NCBI GenBank assembly: GCA_021776775.1
Contig: JAJFFE010000029.1
Span: 1-48,355, forward strand
Length of the DNA stretch: 48,355 bases
Origin: Planctomycetota bacterium
GTDB lineage: Bacteria > Planctomycetota > UBA8108 > UBA1146 > JAJFFE01
Direction: 5' to 3'
Shown here one piece after another: positions 41,176 through 48,355 of the stretch. The translations under genes were made by a program, and so were the position numbers. Every line of letters starts with the position of its first letter. The first letter of the stretch is position 1. A model generated the notes under the pieces. That model searched no databases. It worked only from the letters and a program-made list of their open reading frames with translations, and had not been told where the DNA came from.

Positions 41176-44100
41176 AGCTCAGGCGACTGGAGGTAAAACA
41201 CTTCGGCGGCGTGCACAGCGCCGCGATCGACTTCGGCCCCGGGCTCAACGTGCTCTACGCCCCCAACGAAACCGGCAAGTCCACGCTCATGCGTGCCATC
41301 CGCGCCGCGCTACTTCTCCCGATCAGTTCCAGCGCGCATGAAGAGTTCGTCGACTGGCACACCGACGAACCGCCGCAAGTCGTCCTGACCTTTGAAACCA
41401 AACCGCACAAAATTTGGCGGGTCGACAAGACGTTCGGCCGAGGCGGGTCCAGCTACCTGGAGTTTTCGAAGGACGGCACTAGCTTCGCCCAAGACGTAAA
41501 AGGCCGAGAGGTCGATGGCAAGATACGCGAACTCTTGGACTGGGGAGTCGCCGTTCCCGGCGCCGCCCGCACCCACGGATACCCCGCCACCTACCTGACC
41601 ACCGCGCTCTTGGCCGAGCAGGACGAAGTCACAACCATCCTCGCCCAAGGCGTCGACGGCGCAGGTGACGGCGGCAAGAAGCGACTCACCGCAGCCCTGC
41701 AAGCGCTCGCCGAAGACCCCACCTTCCGCCGAGTCTTGCGCGAAGTGCAAACGCGCGTCGGCGAGGCGTACACCACCACCGGCCGAAAACGCAGCGGCAA
41801 GGGTTCACCGTGGAAAGACATCCAAGAGCAGCGGCTCGCGGCCAAGAACCGTGAGTCCGAAGTCCGCACCATGCTGCACGAAAGCACCAGCGCGCAGCAA
41901 AAGTGCCTGGAGCAGCAAGCGGCGGTCGACAAGATGCGCGCCAGCGTCGAAGACGCGCGAGCCATCCGCAAAGCGATCGACCTCGCCTGGGAACAGAGCG
42001 CAGCCCGGATCGCCGCGCAACAACAAGTCGACGAAGCAAAGGCTGAGCTCAGCCGCATCCAGGGTGTGCACGACGCAGCGGCACAAACCAAGCTGGCTCA
42101 CGATGCAGCCAAAAAACAACTAGACACGGTCGAGCAAGAAACCGTCGCCGCCCGTGCCGAGGCAGAGCGCGCCACGACGCAACTCGACGACCTCCGCCAA
42201 CAACTCCGCGACCTGACCAGCGGAACCGCCGAACAAGAGCGAAAACTTCGCGAGCAAGAACTGAAGACCAAGCTGAGCAGCCTGGAGATGACAGAACTGC
42301 AAACCAAACAGCGAAAGGAAGCGGCCGAAGAACAACGAGAGCGCGAGACAAAACTCGCCGCCCTTCGCACAGACCTCGCCGCGCGCACCAACCGTCTCGA
42401 CACCATCCAAGCCAAAATCGGAACAGCCGAGCAACAACTGCAAGCCCTCCAGGCCACCATCGAAAACCATGACCGGGCAAAACTCGCCCACGAATGGATC
42501 GCCGCCGAAGCGGCCCACGCCCAAGCGCTAGAACAACAAACAAAGGCCGCCGCCGACCGCAAAGCCGCCGAGAAGAAGCGCAAGGAAGCCGACGAACTCA
42601 CCCAAGAGATCGACGCCATCACCCTGCCCGACGCCGAGGCACTGAAAACGCTGCAAGCCCAACACGCCCAGCTCGACGTCGCCGAAAAGACGCTAGAGGT
42701 CGGACTGACCGTGCGCATCGCGCCGCACGTCAAAACCGCCATCGACGTGACCACGGATGGCAAAAACAAGTCGCACACCATCAGCAAGCCGCGCGACTTC
42801 ACCGCCCGCGCCGAGTTGCTCTTGGGTCTACCGGGCATGGACGTGACCATCAGCGGCGGCGCCGCCGAGCTGCGAGAGCAAGCGAAGACTCTACGCCAAC
42901 AGTGGGATGCAACCTCGACCCCCGTGTTCACCGACGCCGGCGTCACGGACCTCGAACAGCTCGACACAAAAGTAACGAAGGCCGCGACGATATACCGCCA
43001 AGCCGACGCCCTTCGCGCCGAAGCGGAAAACCTAGAAGCCCGCGCCGATGGCGCAGGCGCGGTCGAAGTCACCCTCGACTCCGCGCTCCGGAAACTGCGC
43101 GCCGCCCGCGCCGCGCTGCCTACCACCGTGACCGAAGAAGACGCCCGCGCCCTAGCCGCCGCCCCCCTCAAGACCACAGACCTTCAACCGCTCCAAGACC
43201 AGATAACCCAGAACAACAACGCCTTAACCACGCTACGCGCCGACTTCGCTCGCGAAGAAGGAGCCCGGAACACCAAGAGCATCGAGCTAGCCACCGCCGA
43301 AGTGGCCAACACAAAGGCCGGCGACACCGACGGCCAAACGTGGCAAGACGCGCTCGAGCAATCGACGGCGCAACTCAAGAAAATCGAAGCCCAACAAGCC
43401 GACCTAAAGAAGGCACTCACCGAACTCGAGCAATCAGCCACCACCGGCGTCGAACAAGCCACCGCAGCCGTCGCAGCCGCAACCGCGGCACAAACCACCG
43501 CCCACCAAGCGCGTCAACAAGCCGAAGAACGCCGCGACGCTCTCCGCCAAGAAGTCGCCGAACTCAAAGGCAGCTGGGAAAACCAAACCAAACTGGCCAC
43601 CCGCGAAGACCTACCGCAAGCGCAAACCCAAGTCGACCAGCTGCAAGCCGCCCTCGACAAACTGCCCCAACCCGAACAAACCATCGACGACACCCAACGA
43701 TCCGAATGCCACCAACTCGTCGAGCAAGCCGAACAAAACCTCCGCGTCGAACAAGACACCCTGCGCAAACTCGAAGGCGGCCTAGAGCAAGTCGGCGGAC
43801 AACACGTCGACGAAGCCATGCAACAAGCCACCGAACGCGTCGAAGCTATCGCCCAACTCGAACGCGAAAAAGACCTAGACTACGGCGCCTGGCAACTCCT
43901 CGAAGAAACCCTCAAAGAAGCCGAAGCCGAAGGCACCGTCCATCTCGGCAAAGCCCTGGTCGAGCCCATCGAACAACGCATGTCCGAACTCACCGGCGGC
44001 CGCTACGGCACCCCCGCCATCGGCCCCACCCTAGAAACCGACGCCATCGCCCTCGCCGGAGAAAACCGCTCCCTCGAACGCCTCTCCATAGGCACCCAAG

Positions 44101-44354
44101 AACAACTCGCCACCCTCCTCCGCCTTACCATCGCCGAAAAACTACAAACCTTCGTCGTCCTCGACGACCAACTCGTCCAAAGCGACCCCGGCCGACTCAA
44201 AAAGCTAACCGCCGTCATGCAACAGTGCGCCAAAACCCACCAAGTTCTAGTGTTCACCTGCCGCCCCGACGACTACGCCGCCGAAACAACCGAGGACATT
44301 CAGTACGTCGATCTCACCGAGAAGGTCCAGCGCTCCAGCAACGCCCGCGGCTGA
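41172..44354 (+). CDS. SbcC/Rad50-type SMC-like ATPase without zinc hook
   Basis: 1060 aa. Walker A PNETGKST at 31-38; signature LSIGTQEQL at about 970; Walker B FVVLDDQLVQSD at about 993 (DD instead of DE). Two long coiled-coil arms (about 190-500 and 600-930) consist of A/E/Q/K-rich heptads. At the apex (about 507-560) no CxxC zinc hook is present; instead there is a short, beta-rich segment (LTVRIAPHVKTAIDVTTDG, DVTISGG). This resembles YhaN-like or other divergent Rad50 relatives rather than classic SbcC. The start overlaps the nuclease stop. Base composition of the second half is very C-rich on this strand. Confidence 0.9.
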   Translation: MKLRRLEVKHFGGVHSAAIDFGPGLNVLYAPNETGKSTLMRAIRAALLLPISSSAHEEFVDWHTDEPPQVVLTFETKPHKIWRVDKTFGRGGSSYLEFSKDGTSFAQDVKGREVDGKIRELLDWGVAVPGAARTHGYPATYLTTALLAEQDEVTTILAQGVDGAGDGGKKRLTAALQALAEDPTFRRVLREVQTRVGEAYTTTGRKRSGKGSPWKDIQEQRLAAKNRESEVRTMLHESTSAQQKCLEQQAAVDKMRASVEDARAIRKAIDLAWEQSAARIAAQQQVDEAKAELSRIQGVHDAAAQTKLAHDAAKKQLDTVEQETVAARAEAERATTQLDDLRQQLRDLTSGTAEQERKLREQELKTKLSSLEMTELQTKQRKEAAEEQRERETKLAALRTDLAARTNRLDTIQAKIGTAEQQLQALQATIENHDRAKLAHEWIAAEAAHAQALEQQTKAAADRKAAEKKRKEADELTQEIDAITLPDAEALKTLQAQHAQLDVAEKTLEVGLTVRIAPHVKTAIDVTTDGKNKSHTISKPRDFTARAELLLGLPGMDVTISGGAAELREQAKTLRQQWDATSTPVFTDAGVTDLEQLDTKVTKAATIYRQADALRAEAENLEARADGAGAVEVTLDSALRKLRAARAALPTTVTEEDARALAAAPLKTTDLQPLQDQITQNNNALTTLRADFAREEGARNTKSIELATAEVANTKAGDTDGQTWQDALEQSTAQLKKIEAQQADLKKALTELEQSATTGVEQATAAVAAATAAQTTAHQARQQAEERRDALRQEVAELKGSWENQTKLATREDLPQAQTQVDQLQAALDKLPQPEQTIDDTQRSECHQLVEQAEQNLRVEQDTLRKLEGGLEQVGGQHVDEAMQQATERVEAIAQLEREKDLDYGAWQLLEETLKEAEAEGTVHLGKALVEPIEQRMSELTGGRYGTPAIGPTLETDAIALAGENRSLERLSIGTQEQLATLLRLTIAEKLQTFVVLDDQLVQSDPGRLKKLTAVMQQCAKTHQVLVFTCRPDDYAAETTEDIQYVDLTEKVQRSSNARG

Positions 44355-44382
44355 GTAGCTCCATCGGCGCACCAGCACGGCC
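44330..44382 (+). repeat. 53-bp direct repeat, left copy
   Basis: Aligns without gaps to 45281-45333; I count 44 of 53 identical bases. This copy covers the last eight codons and the stop (44352-44354) of the Rad50-like gene. Together the copies bracket the TMEM175-like gene. Confidence 0.75.
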
Positions 44383-44495
44383 GGCCCTGCGGACCACGTC
44401 ACTGGGAAGGCGCAGTCGATCGGAGACGGGAACGACCCAACTTGACCCGTGGGAACAACTCATCGACACTCCTTCGCTATCGATGAAGGATAAAA

Positions 44496-45257
44496 ATGAC
44501 AGACTCAAACGCCGCAGACCGTCGGCCCGACGGGTTCCGTGAACGAGGGCGTGACGTGACGCGCGTCGAAGCGTTCGTCGATGCATCGTTCGCGTTCGCA
44601 GTGACACTGCTCGTGATCTCACTCGATGGGATGCCGGCGGATGTCCCCGAACTCGAGGACGCGTTGAAACGAATCCCTTCATTCGCGGCGAGTTTCATGC
44701 TGCTTGTATACTTCTGGTTTGCCCACCACACGTGGAGTCGTCGCTACGGGCTCAATGATGCGGGCAGCGTGTACTTGAGTCTTCTGCTCGTGTTCCTGGT
44801 CCTCGTCTGGGTCTATCCGCTTCGTGTACTCTTCGGCGTCGCCGTCGGCTGGTTCTCTCAGATCGCACTGCCACAAGAATGGCACATCCCGCTTCATTTC
44901 GAATTCGGCTCGTTCGCTGACCTCCGGTTCATGTTCCTGGTTTACGGAATGGCGTGGTCGTCACTCGGAATCGTCGTCGCGCTCCTCTACCGCCAAGCTT
45001 GGAAACAACGAGACGCGCTCCGACTCAACCGAACGGAACGCCTCGCCACCCGCGCCGAGATCGCCCGCTGGATGTGGGTCCCAGTAACGGGCGCCATCTC
45101 CGTTGCCATTGTCTTCCTCATCCCCAAAGGTGGCCCCAACTGGCTCGCCGGACTCCCCGGTTTGGCGTACGCCGCAATGGCACTCACCGGCCCGGTCATG
45201 AAAATCTCAGAACGACGCTGGCAAGCCCGTGTAGATGCAGAAACGAACGGCATCTAA
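44496..45257 (+). CDS. TMEM175-like (DUF1211) ion channel
   Basis: 253 aa, ATG with AAGGA about 9 nt upstream. The first helix RVEAFVDASFAFAVTLLVIS has the family signature (R.EAF.DAvFAia.TLLvl), where the FxxxD stretch lines the pore in bacterial TMEM175 K+ channels. Further helices: FAASFMLLVYFWFAHHTWSR, VYLSLLLVFLVLVWVYPLRV, LRFMFLVYGMAWSSLGIVVA and two more near the C-terminus. That is six helices, one bacterial repeat. The gene is bracketed by 53-bp direct repeats and may be a separate insertion or a functional part of the helicase operon. Confidence 0.8.
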   Translation: MTDSNAADRRPDGFRERGRDVTRVEAFVDASFAFAVTLLVISLDGMPADVPELEDALKRIPSFAASFMLLVYFWFAHHTWSRRYGLNDAGSVYLSLLLVFLVLVWVYPLRVLFGVAVGWFSQIALPQEWHIPLHFEFGSFADLRFMFLVYGMAWSSLGIVVALLYRQAWKQRDALRLNRTERLATRAEIARWMWVPVTGAISVAIVFLIPKGGPNWLAGLPGLAYAAMALTGPVMKISERRWQARVDAETNGI

Positions 45258-45280
45258 CCAGACGTCATCCGGTCGGTACG

Positions 45281-45333
45281 GCGCTCCAGCAGCCCACACG
45301 GCTGAATAGCTCCATAGCCGCACCCGCACCGCC
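45281..45333 (+). repeat. 53-bp direct repeat, right copy
   Basis: Partner of 44330-44382, located 24 nt after the TMEM175-like stop. It still contains CTGAATAGCTCCAT, corresponding to the stop-codon region of the Rad50-like gene, so it looks like a copy of that gene's 3' end. Confidence 0.75.
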
Positions 45334-45472
45334 GATCGAACGTACCTCACCTTCAACCCGGCGAAAGCCAAACACGCAACTCCCCGAAAGGCACCAGAAC
45401 AGCTCGAGGTCAACCCCAACCTTTCCTAACATAGGGCTCATCTATCCAGCGCAGCCAAACCCGGAGCCCCGC

Positions 45473-48355
45473 GTGTCCCAGCCGTCAACACCGAACCCTT
45501 GCCCCTTCTGCTCCGTCGACGCGGACCGCGTCTTCCACGCCGGCAAACTCGTCCTCGGCCTGTGGGACGCCTATCCGATCAACCCCGGACACGCGCTCCT
45601 CATCACCAAACGACACGTCGCCACCTGGTTCGACGCATCGACTGAAGAGCAAGCCGAACTCACCGCCGCTATCGCCATCGCCCGTGAACACATCGAACGT
45701 GAGCAGCAACCCGCTGGATACAACGTCGGCTTCAACGCGGGCGCCGCCGCGGGACAGACCGTGGACCATCTGCATCTGCACGTCATCCCGCGTTGCGTTG
45801 GCGACACAGCTGACCCCACGGGCGGTGTCCGCAAAGTAGTCCCGGAACGCGCGAACTACCTGGCCCGCCCTGCCGCGACGGGTCTCCACGGTCACCCGCC
45901 CCACGCCGATGCGCTGGTCCATGGCGCTAAGATGGATCCCCTGCTTCCTCACCTACTCGCACACCTCGACCACACGCAACGCGTGGACATTGCCGTCGCG
46001 TTCGTTTTCCCGCGCGGCGTCATTGCGGTTGAGGATCGACTGATCGACTTGTTGGACCGCGAGGGGCGCATTCGATTCCTGACCGGTGACTACCTCAACG
46101 CCACCGATCCGGACGCGCTAAATTGCTTGGCCGACCTGCGCACCCAGTACCCCGAGCAAGTCGAGCTTCGTGTCTACCAAACACGCAAGCGCAGCTTCCA
46201 CCCGAAGACGTACATCTTCCACCGCCAGGACGGCGAAGGACTCGCCTTCGTCGGCAGCTCGAACCTGACCCACACCGCGCTGTCGACCGGCGTGGAGTGG
46301 AACTACCGCATCGTCTCGGAACAGGAACCCAACGGCTTCTCCGTAGTACGCGAACAGTTCGACGCGCTCTTCCGCGACCCCGCCACCACCGAACTGACCG
46401 ACGCGTGGATTGCCGACTACCGCGAACGACGTGACGCGTACCGAGCACAACCGCGCCCAGCCGGAGATCTCACGGCCGACCCGGCCCACACGCCAGACTC
46501 CGCCGAAGAAGTCCTCATCGGCGAAGCCCCGCTCGACGAGACGGTCCTCCCCGCCGAACCCCGAGAGCCCATTCAAACCGAAGCGCTACAAGCGCTCGTC
46601 GACACCAGAGCCGAAGGCAACCGCGCCGGACTGGTAGTCCTAGCCACCGGCCTCGGCAAGACATGGCTCGCCGCGTTCGACGCAACTCGCACCGTACGGT
46701 TGCCGGCACGCATCCTCTTTGTCGCGCACCGCGAAGAAATCCTACGACAAGCGCTACGCGTCTTCCGCCGCGTCGACCCCACACGATCACTCGGCTTCTT
46801 CACCGGCGACGAAAAGAACATCGACGCCCAAGTCATCTTCGCTTCGATCCAAGCCCTCAGCCGACCCAAGAACCTCGAGCGCTTCGCACCTCGTGCGTTC
46901 GACTACATCGTCATCGACGAGTTCCACCACGCGTCCGCCCACACCTATCGCCGCGTCATCGACCACTTCGAGCCAGAATTCTTCCTAGGCCTCACCGCCA
47001 CCCCAGAACGCACCGACGGCGGCGACCTCCTCGCCCTGTGCGGCGAGAACCTGGTCTACCGAACCGACCTCTTCGAAGGCATCCACCAGAAGCAGCTCTC
47101 ACCGTTTCACTACTACGGAGTGCCCGACACGGTTGACTACGACCAGATCCCGTGGCGAAACGGCCGCTTCGACCCCAGCGCCTTCACGGAAGCCGCGGTC
47201 GCCACCCACGCCCGAGCCGAAAACGCCTACGACCAACTCACCCGCCGCGGCGGCAAGCGCACCCTCGCCTTCTGCGCATCCATCCGCCACGCCAACTACA
47301 TGCGCGACTTCCTCGCCGAACGCGGCCTCCGCACCGCCGCCGTCCACTCCGCAACCGACTCCACCCCACGCGGCGAAGCCATCGACCAACTCACCGCAGG
47401 CGAACTCGACGTCGTCATCACCGTCGACATGTTCAACGAAGGCGTCGACGTCCCCGCCGTCGACACCGTCCTCATGCTGCGCCCCACCGAATCCAAACTC
47501 CTCTGGCTCCAACAAATCGGCCGCGGCCTCCGACTCTCCGACAACAAGACCCATCTCAACGTCATCGACTACGTCGGCAACCACCGCTCGTTCCTCACCC
47601 AACTCCAAGCACTCTTCGGACTGCAAGGCGACCCCACGCTTCTTCAACGCGAGATCGCACGCATCCGCGAAGCCAACGGAGAACTCACCCTCCCCGGCGG
47701 CTGCAAAGTGACGTACGAGTTGGAAGCAATCGACATCCTCGAGAAGCTCAGCCCGCGCACCAAAGGGTTAGCCCGCGTCCAGGACTGGCTCACCACCTTC
47801 GCCGAACAACACGATCGACGCCCCACGGCAGTCGAAGCGTACCACGACGGCCTCAATCCCAAGCGCCTCCCGAAGACACTCTCCACCTGGCCGGACACGC
47901 TGGTCAAATTTCGCACCGACCTCCTCACCGAAGACGACCAAGCGGTGCTCGCCCACCCAGACTGCGCCGCTTTCCTCGCCGAGCTACACACCACCGCGAT
48001 GACCAAGAGCTACAAGATGATCACGCTGCTCGCAGCAACCACCGACGACACGTTCTTCACAGGAGTGCCGGTGTCCGTGCTGACCCAACGCTTCCAAAAG
48101 CTCGCCCGCCGCTCAGCCCAAACCATCCTCGACGTCACCGGTGATCTCGAAGACAGCCGACAGCTCGAAGCGCGCATCCGACAACAACCCATCCGCGCAT
48201 GGCTCGAAAGGAAAGCTCCAGACGGCCAACCGTTCTTCGCTCTCGCCCAAGGCACCGTAGACTCATTCGCCTTCGCGCCTCCCGTCCCCACACCCCTGCG
48301 CCCCACCTTCCGCCAATGGATCCGAGAACTCGCCGACTGGCGCCTCGCCGAGTAT
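45473..48355 (+). CDS. HIT - PLD nuclease - SF2 helicase fusion (partial, runs off right edge)
   Basis: 961 codons visible without a stop. GTG at 45473 with GGAG 8 nt upstream. Domains in order: HIT (about 1-120; PCPFCS zinc-type start and the triad H99-L-H101-L-H103-V), a PLD-type nuclease (about 160-320; FHPKTYIFH with H243 and K245, then GSSNLTHTA with N264), then a type III-restriction/DEAH-like SF2 helicase (about 360-700; ATGLGKT at 391-397, IDEFHH at 482-486, GLTATPERTDGG, IGRGLRLSDN). The rest (about 730-961) resembles the DUF3427 region that follows such helicases (TKSYKMITLL). Related PLD-helicase-DUF3427 proteins exist in many bacteria, often near defence genes; the HIT domain would hydrolyse nucleotide conjugates. 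Confidence 0.85.
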   Translation, partial: MSQPSTPNPCPFCSVDADRVFHAGKLVLGLWDAYPINPGHALLITKRHVATWFDASTEEQAELTAAIAIAREHIEREQQPAGYNVGFNAGAAAGQTVDHLHLHVIPRCVGDTADPTGGVRKVVPERANYLARPAATGLHGHPPHADALVHGAKMDPLLPHLLAHLDHTQRVDIAVAFVFPRGVIAVEDRLIDLLDREGRIRFLTGDYLNATDPDALNCLADLRTQYPEQVELRVYQTRKRSFHPKTYIFHRQDGEGLAFVGSSNLTHTALSTGVEWNYRIVSEQEPNGFSVVREQFDALFRDPATTELTDAWIADYRERRDAYRAQPRPAGDLTADPAHTPDSAEEVLIGEAPLDETVLPAEPREPIQTEALQALVDTRAEGNRAGLVVLATGLGKTWLAAFDATRTVRLPARILFVAHREEILRQALRVFRRVDPTRSLGFFTGDEKNIDAQVIFASIQALSRPKNLERFAPRAFDYIVIDEFHHASAHTYRRVIDHFEPEFFLGLTATPERTDGGDLLALCGENLVYRTDLFEGIHQKQLSPFHYYGVPDTVDYDQIPWRNGRFDPSAFTEAAVATHARAENAYDQLTRRGGKRTLAFCASIRHANYMRDFLAERGLRTAAVHSATDSTPRGEAIDQLTAGELDVVITVDMFNEGVDVPAVDTVLMLRPTESKLLWLQQIGRGLRLSDNKTHLNVIDYVGNHRSFLTQLQALFGLQGDPTLLQREIARIREANGELTLPGGCKVTYELEAIDILEKLSPRTKGLARVQDWLTTFAEQHDRRPTAVEAYHDGLNPKRLPKTLSTWPDTLVKFRTDLLTEDDQAVLAHPDCAAFLAELHTTAMTKSYKMITLLAATTDDTFFTGVPVSVLTQRFQKLARRSAQTILDVTGDLEDSRQLEARIRQQPIRAWLERKAPDGQPFFALAQGTVDSFAFAPPVPTPLRPTFRQWIRELADWRLAEY

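Noticed and set aside
42494..44542. A 682-codon open frame inside the Rad50-like gene, rich in R, P, H and T
   Set aside because: It results from the C-rich, T-poor strand, has no domain character, and overlaps a gene with complete ATPase motifs.

Overview
The window is a GC-rich bacterial chromosome segment that looks planctomycetal. The two secreted proteins at 2.9-5.2 kb carry DxNxDG dockerin-type repeats; the one at 4.2-5.2 kb has the paired FVRGDANDDG form with the P-rich, SxDC tail common in Planctomycetota surface proteins. The ECF sigma factor fused to a membrane anchor and a long outer domain is also a planctomycetal habit. This assignment is inference from protein style; there is no rRNA gene to confirm it.

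Layout. 0-7 kb: the end of a secreted-protein gene, a putative methyltransferase, a membrane-anchored ATPase related to histidine kinases, and three secreted proteins (YadA-head-like repeats, dockerin repeats, a protein with a polybasic tail). 7-13 kb: a translationally coupled pair (tRNA aminocarboxypropyltransferase of the DTW family and a YiiX/C92-type amidase), a small membrane protein, a TylF-type methyltransferase, an unknown protein and a TolB-like propeller lipoprotein. 13-20 kb: a lectin/PNGase F/PDZ protein followed by an ECF sigma-transmembrane-ectodomain fusion, a zinc-ribbon protein and the AMPylase SelO.

20-37 kb is the most unusual part. Three genes are split by a single in-frame TGA and read as selenoproteins: a TlpA-like thioredoxin with W-U-G-P-C (21052-22188), a lipoprotein with EF-hands fused to an iodothyronine-deiodinase-like domain with T-U-P-P-F (27922-29043), and an FG-GAP repeat protein with a U-C pair and a C-terminal DsbD-alpha-like domain (24725-26434, minus strand). 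Each TGA is followed by a perfect 6-8 bp stem-loop whose apical loop lies 20-31 nt downstream and carries G at loop position 1, which fits the bacterial SECIS rule. Two decayed copies lie nearby: a TlpA-thioredoxin remnant (about 27268-27515) and a deiodinase remnant (about 36727-36845) in which the Sec codon has been deleted. The genes in between are ion, metal and metalloid functions: CaCA antiporter, CDF zinc exporter, ACR3 arsenite pump, a decayed MarC protein, UPF0316, beta-carbonic anhydrase and a Kef-type K+/H+ antiporter. The Sec machinery (selA/B/C/D) is not in the window.

37-48.4 kb looks like a DNA-processing or defence module. A RapA/SNF2-type helicase, an Mre11/SbcD-type nuclease and a Rad50/SbcC-type ATPase without a zinc hook form one tightly packed operon. 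A TMEM175-like channel gene follows, bracketed by 53-bp direct repeats, the first of which covers the stop codon of the ATPase gene. A large HIT-PLD-SF2 helicase fusion then runs off the right edge. The coding strand of the last part is strongly C-rich and G/T-poor.

No rRNA, tRNA, CRISPR array, transposase or integrase was recognised.
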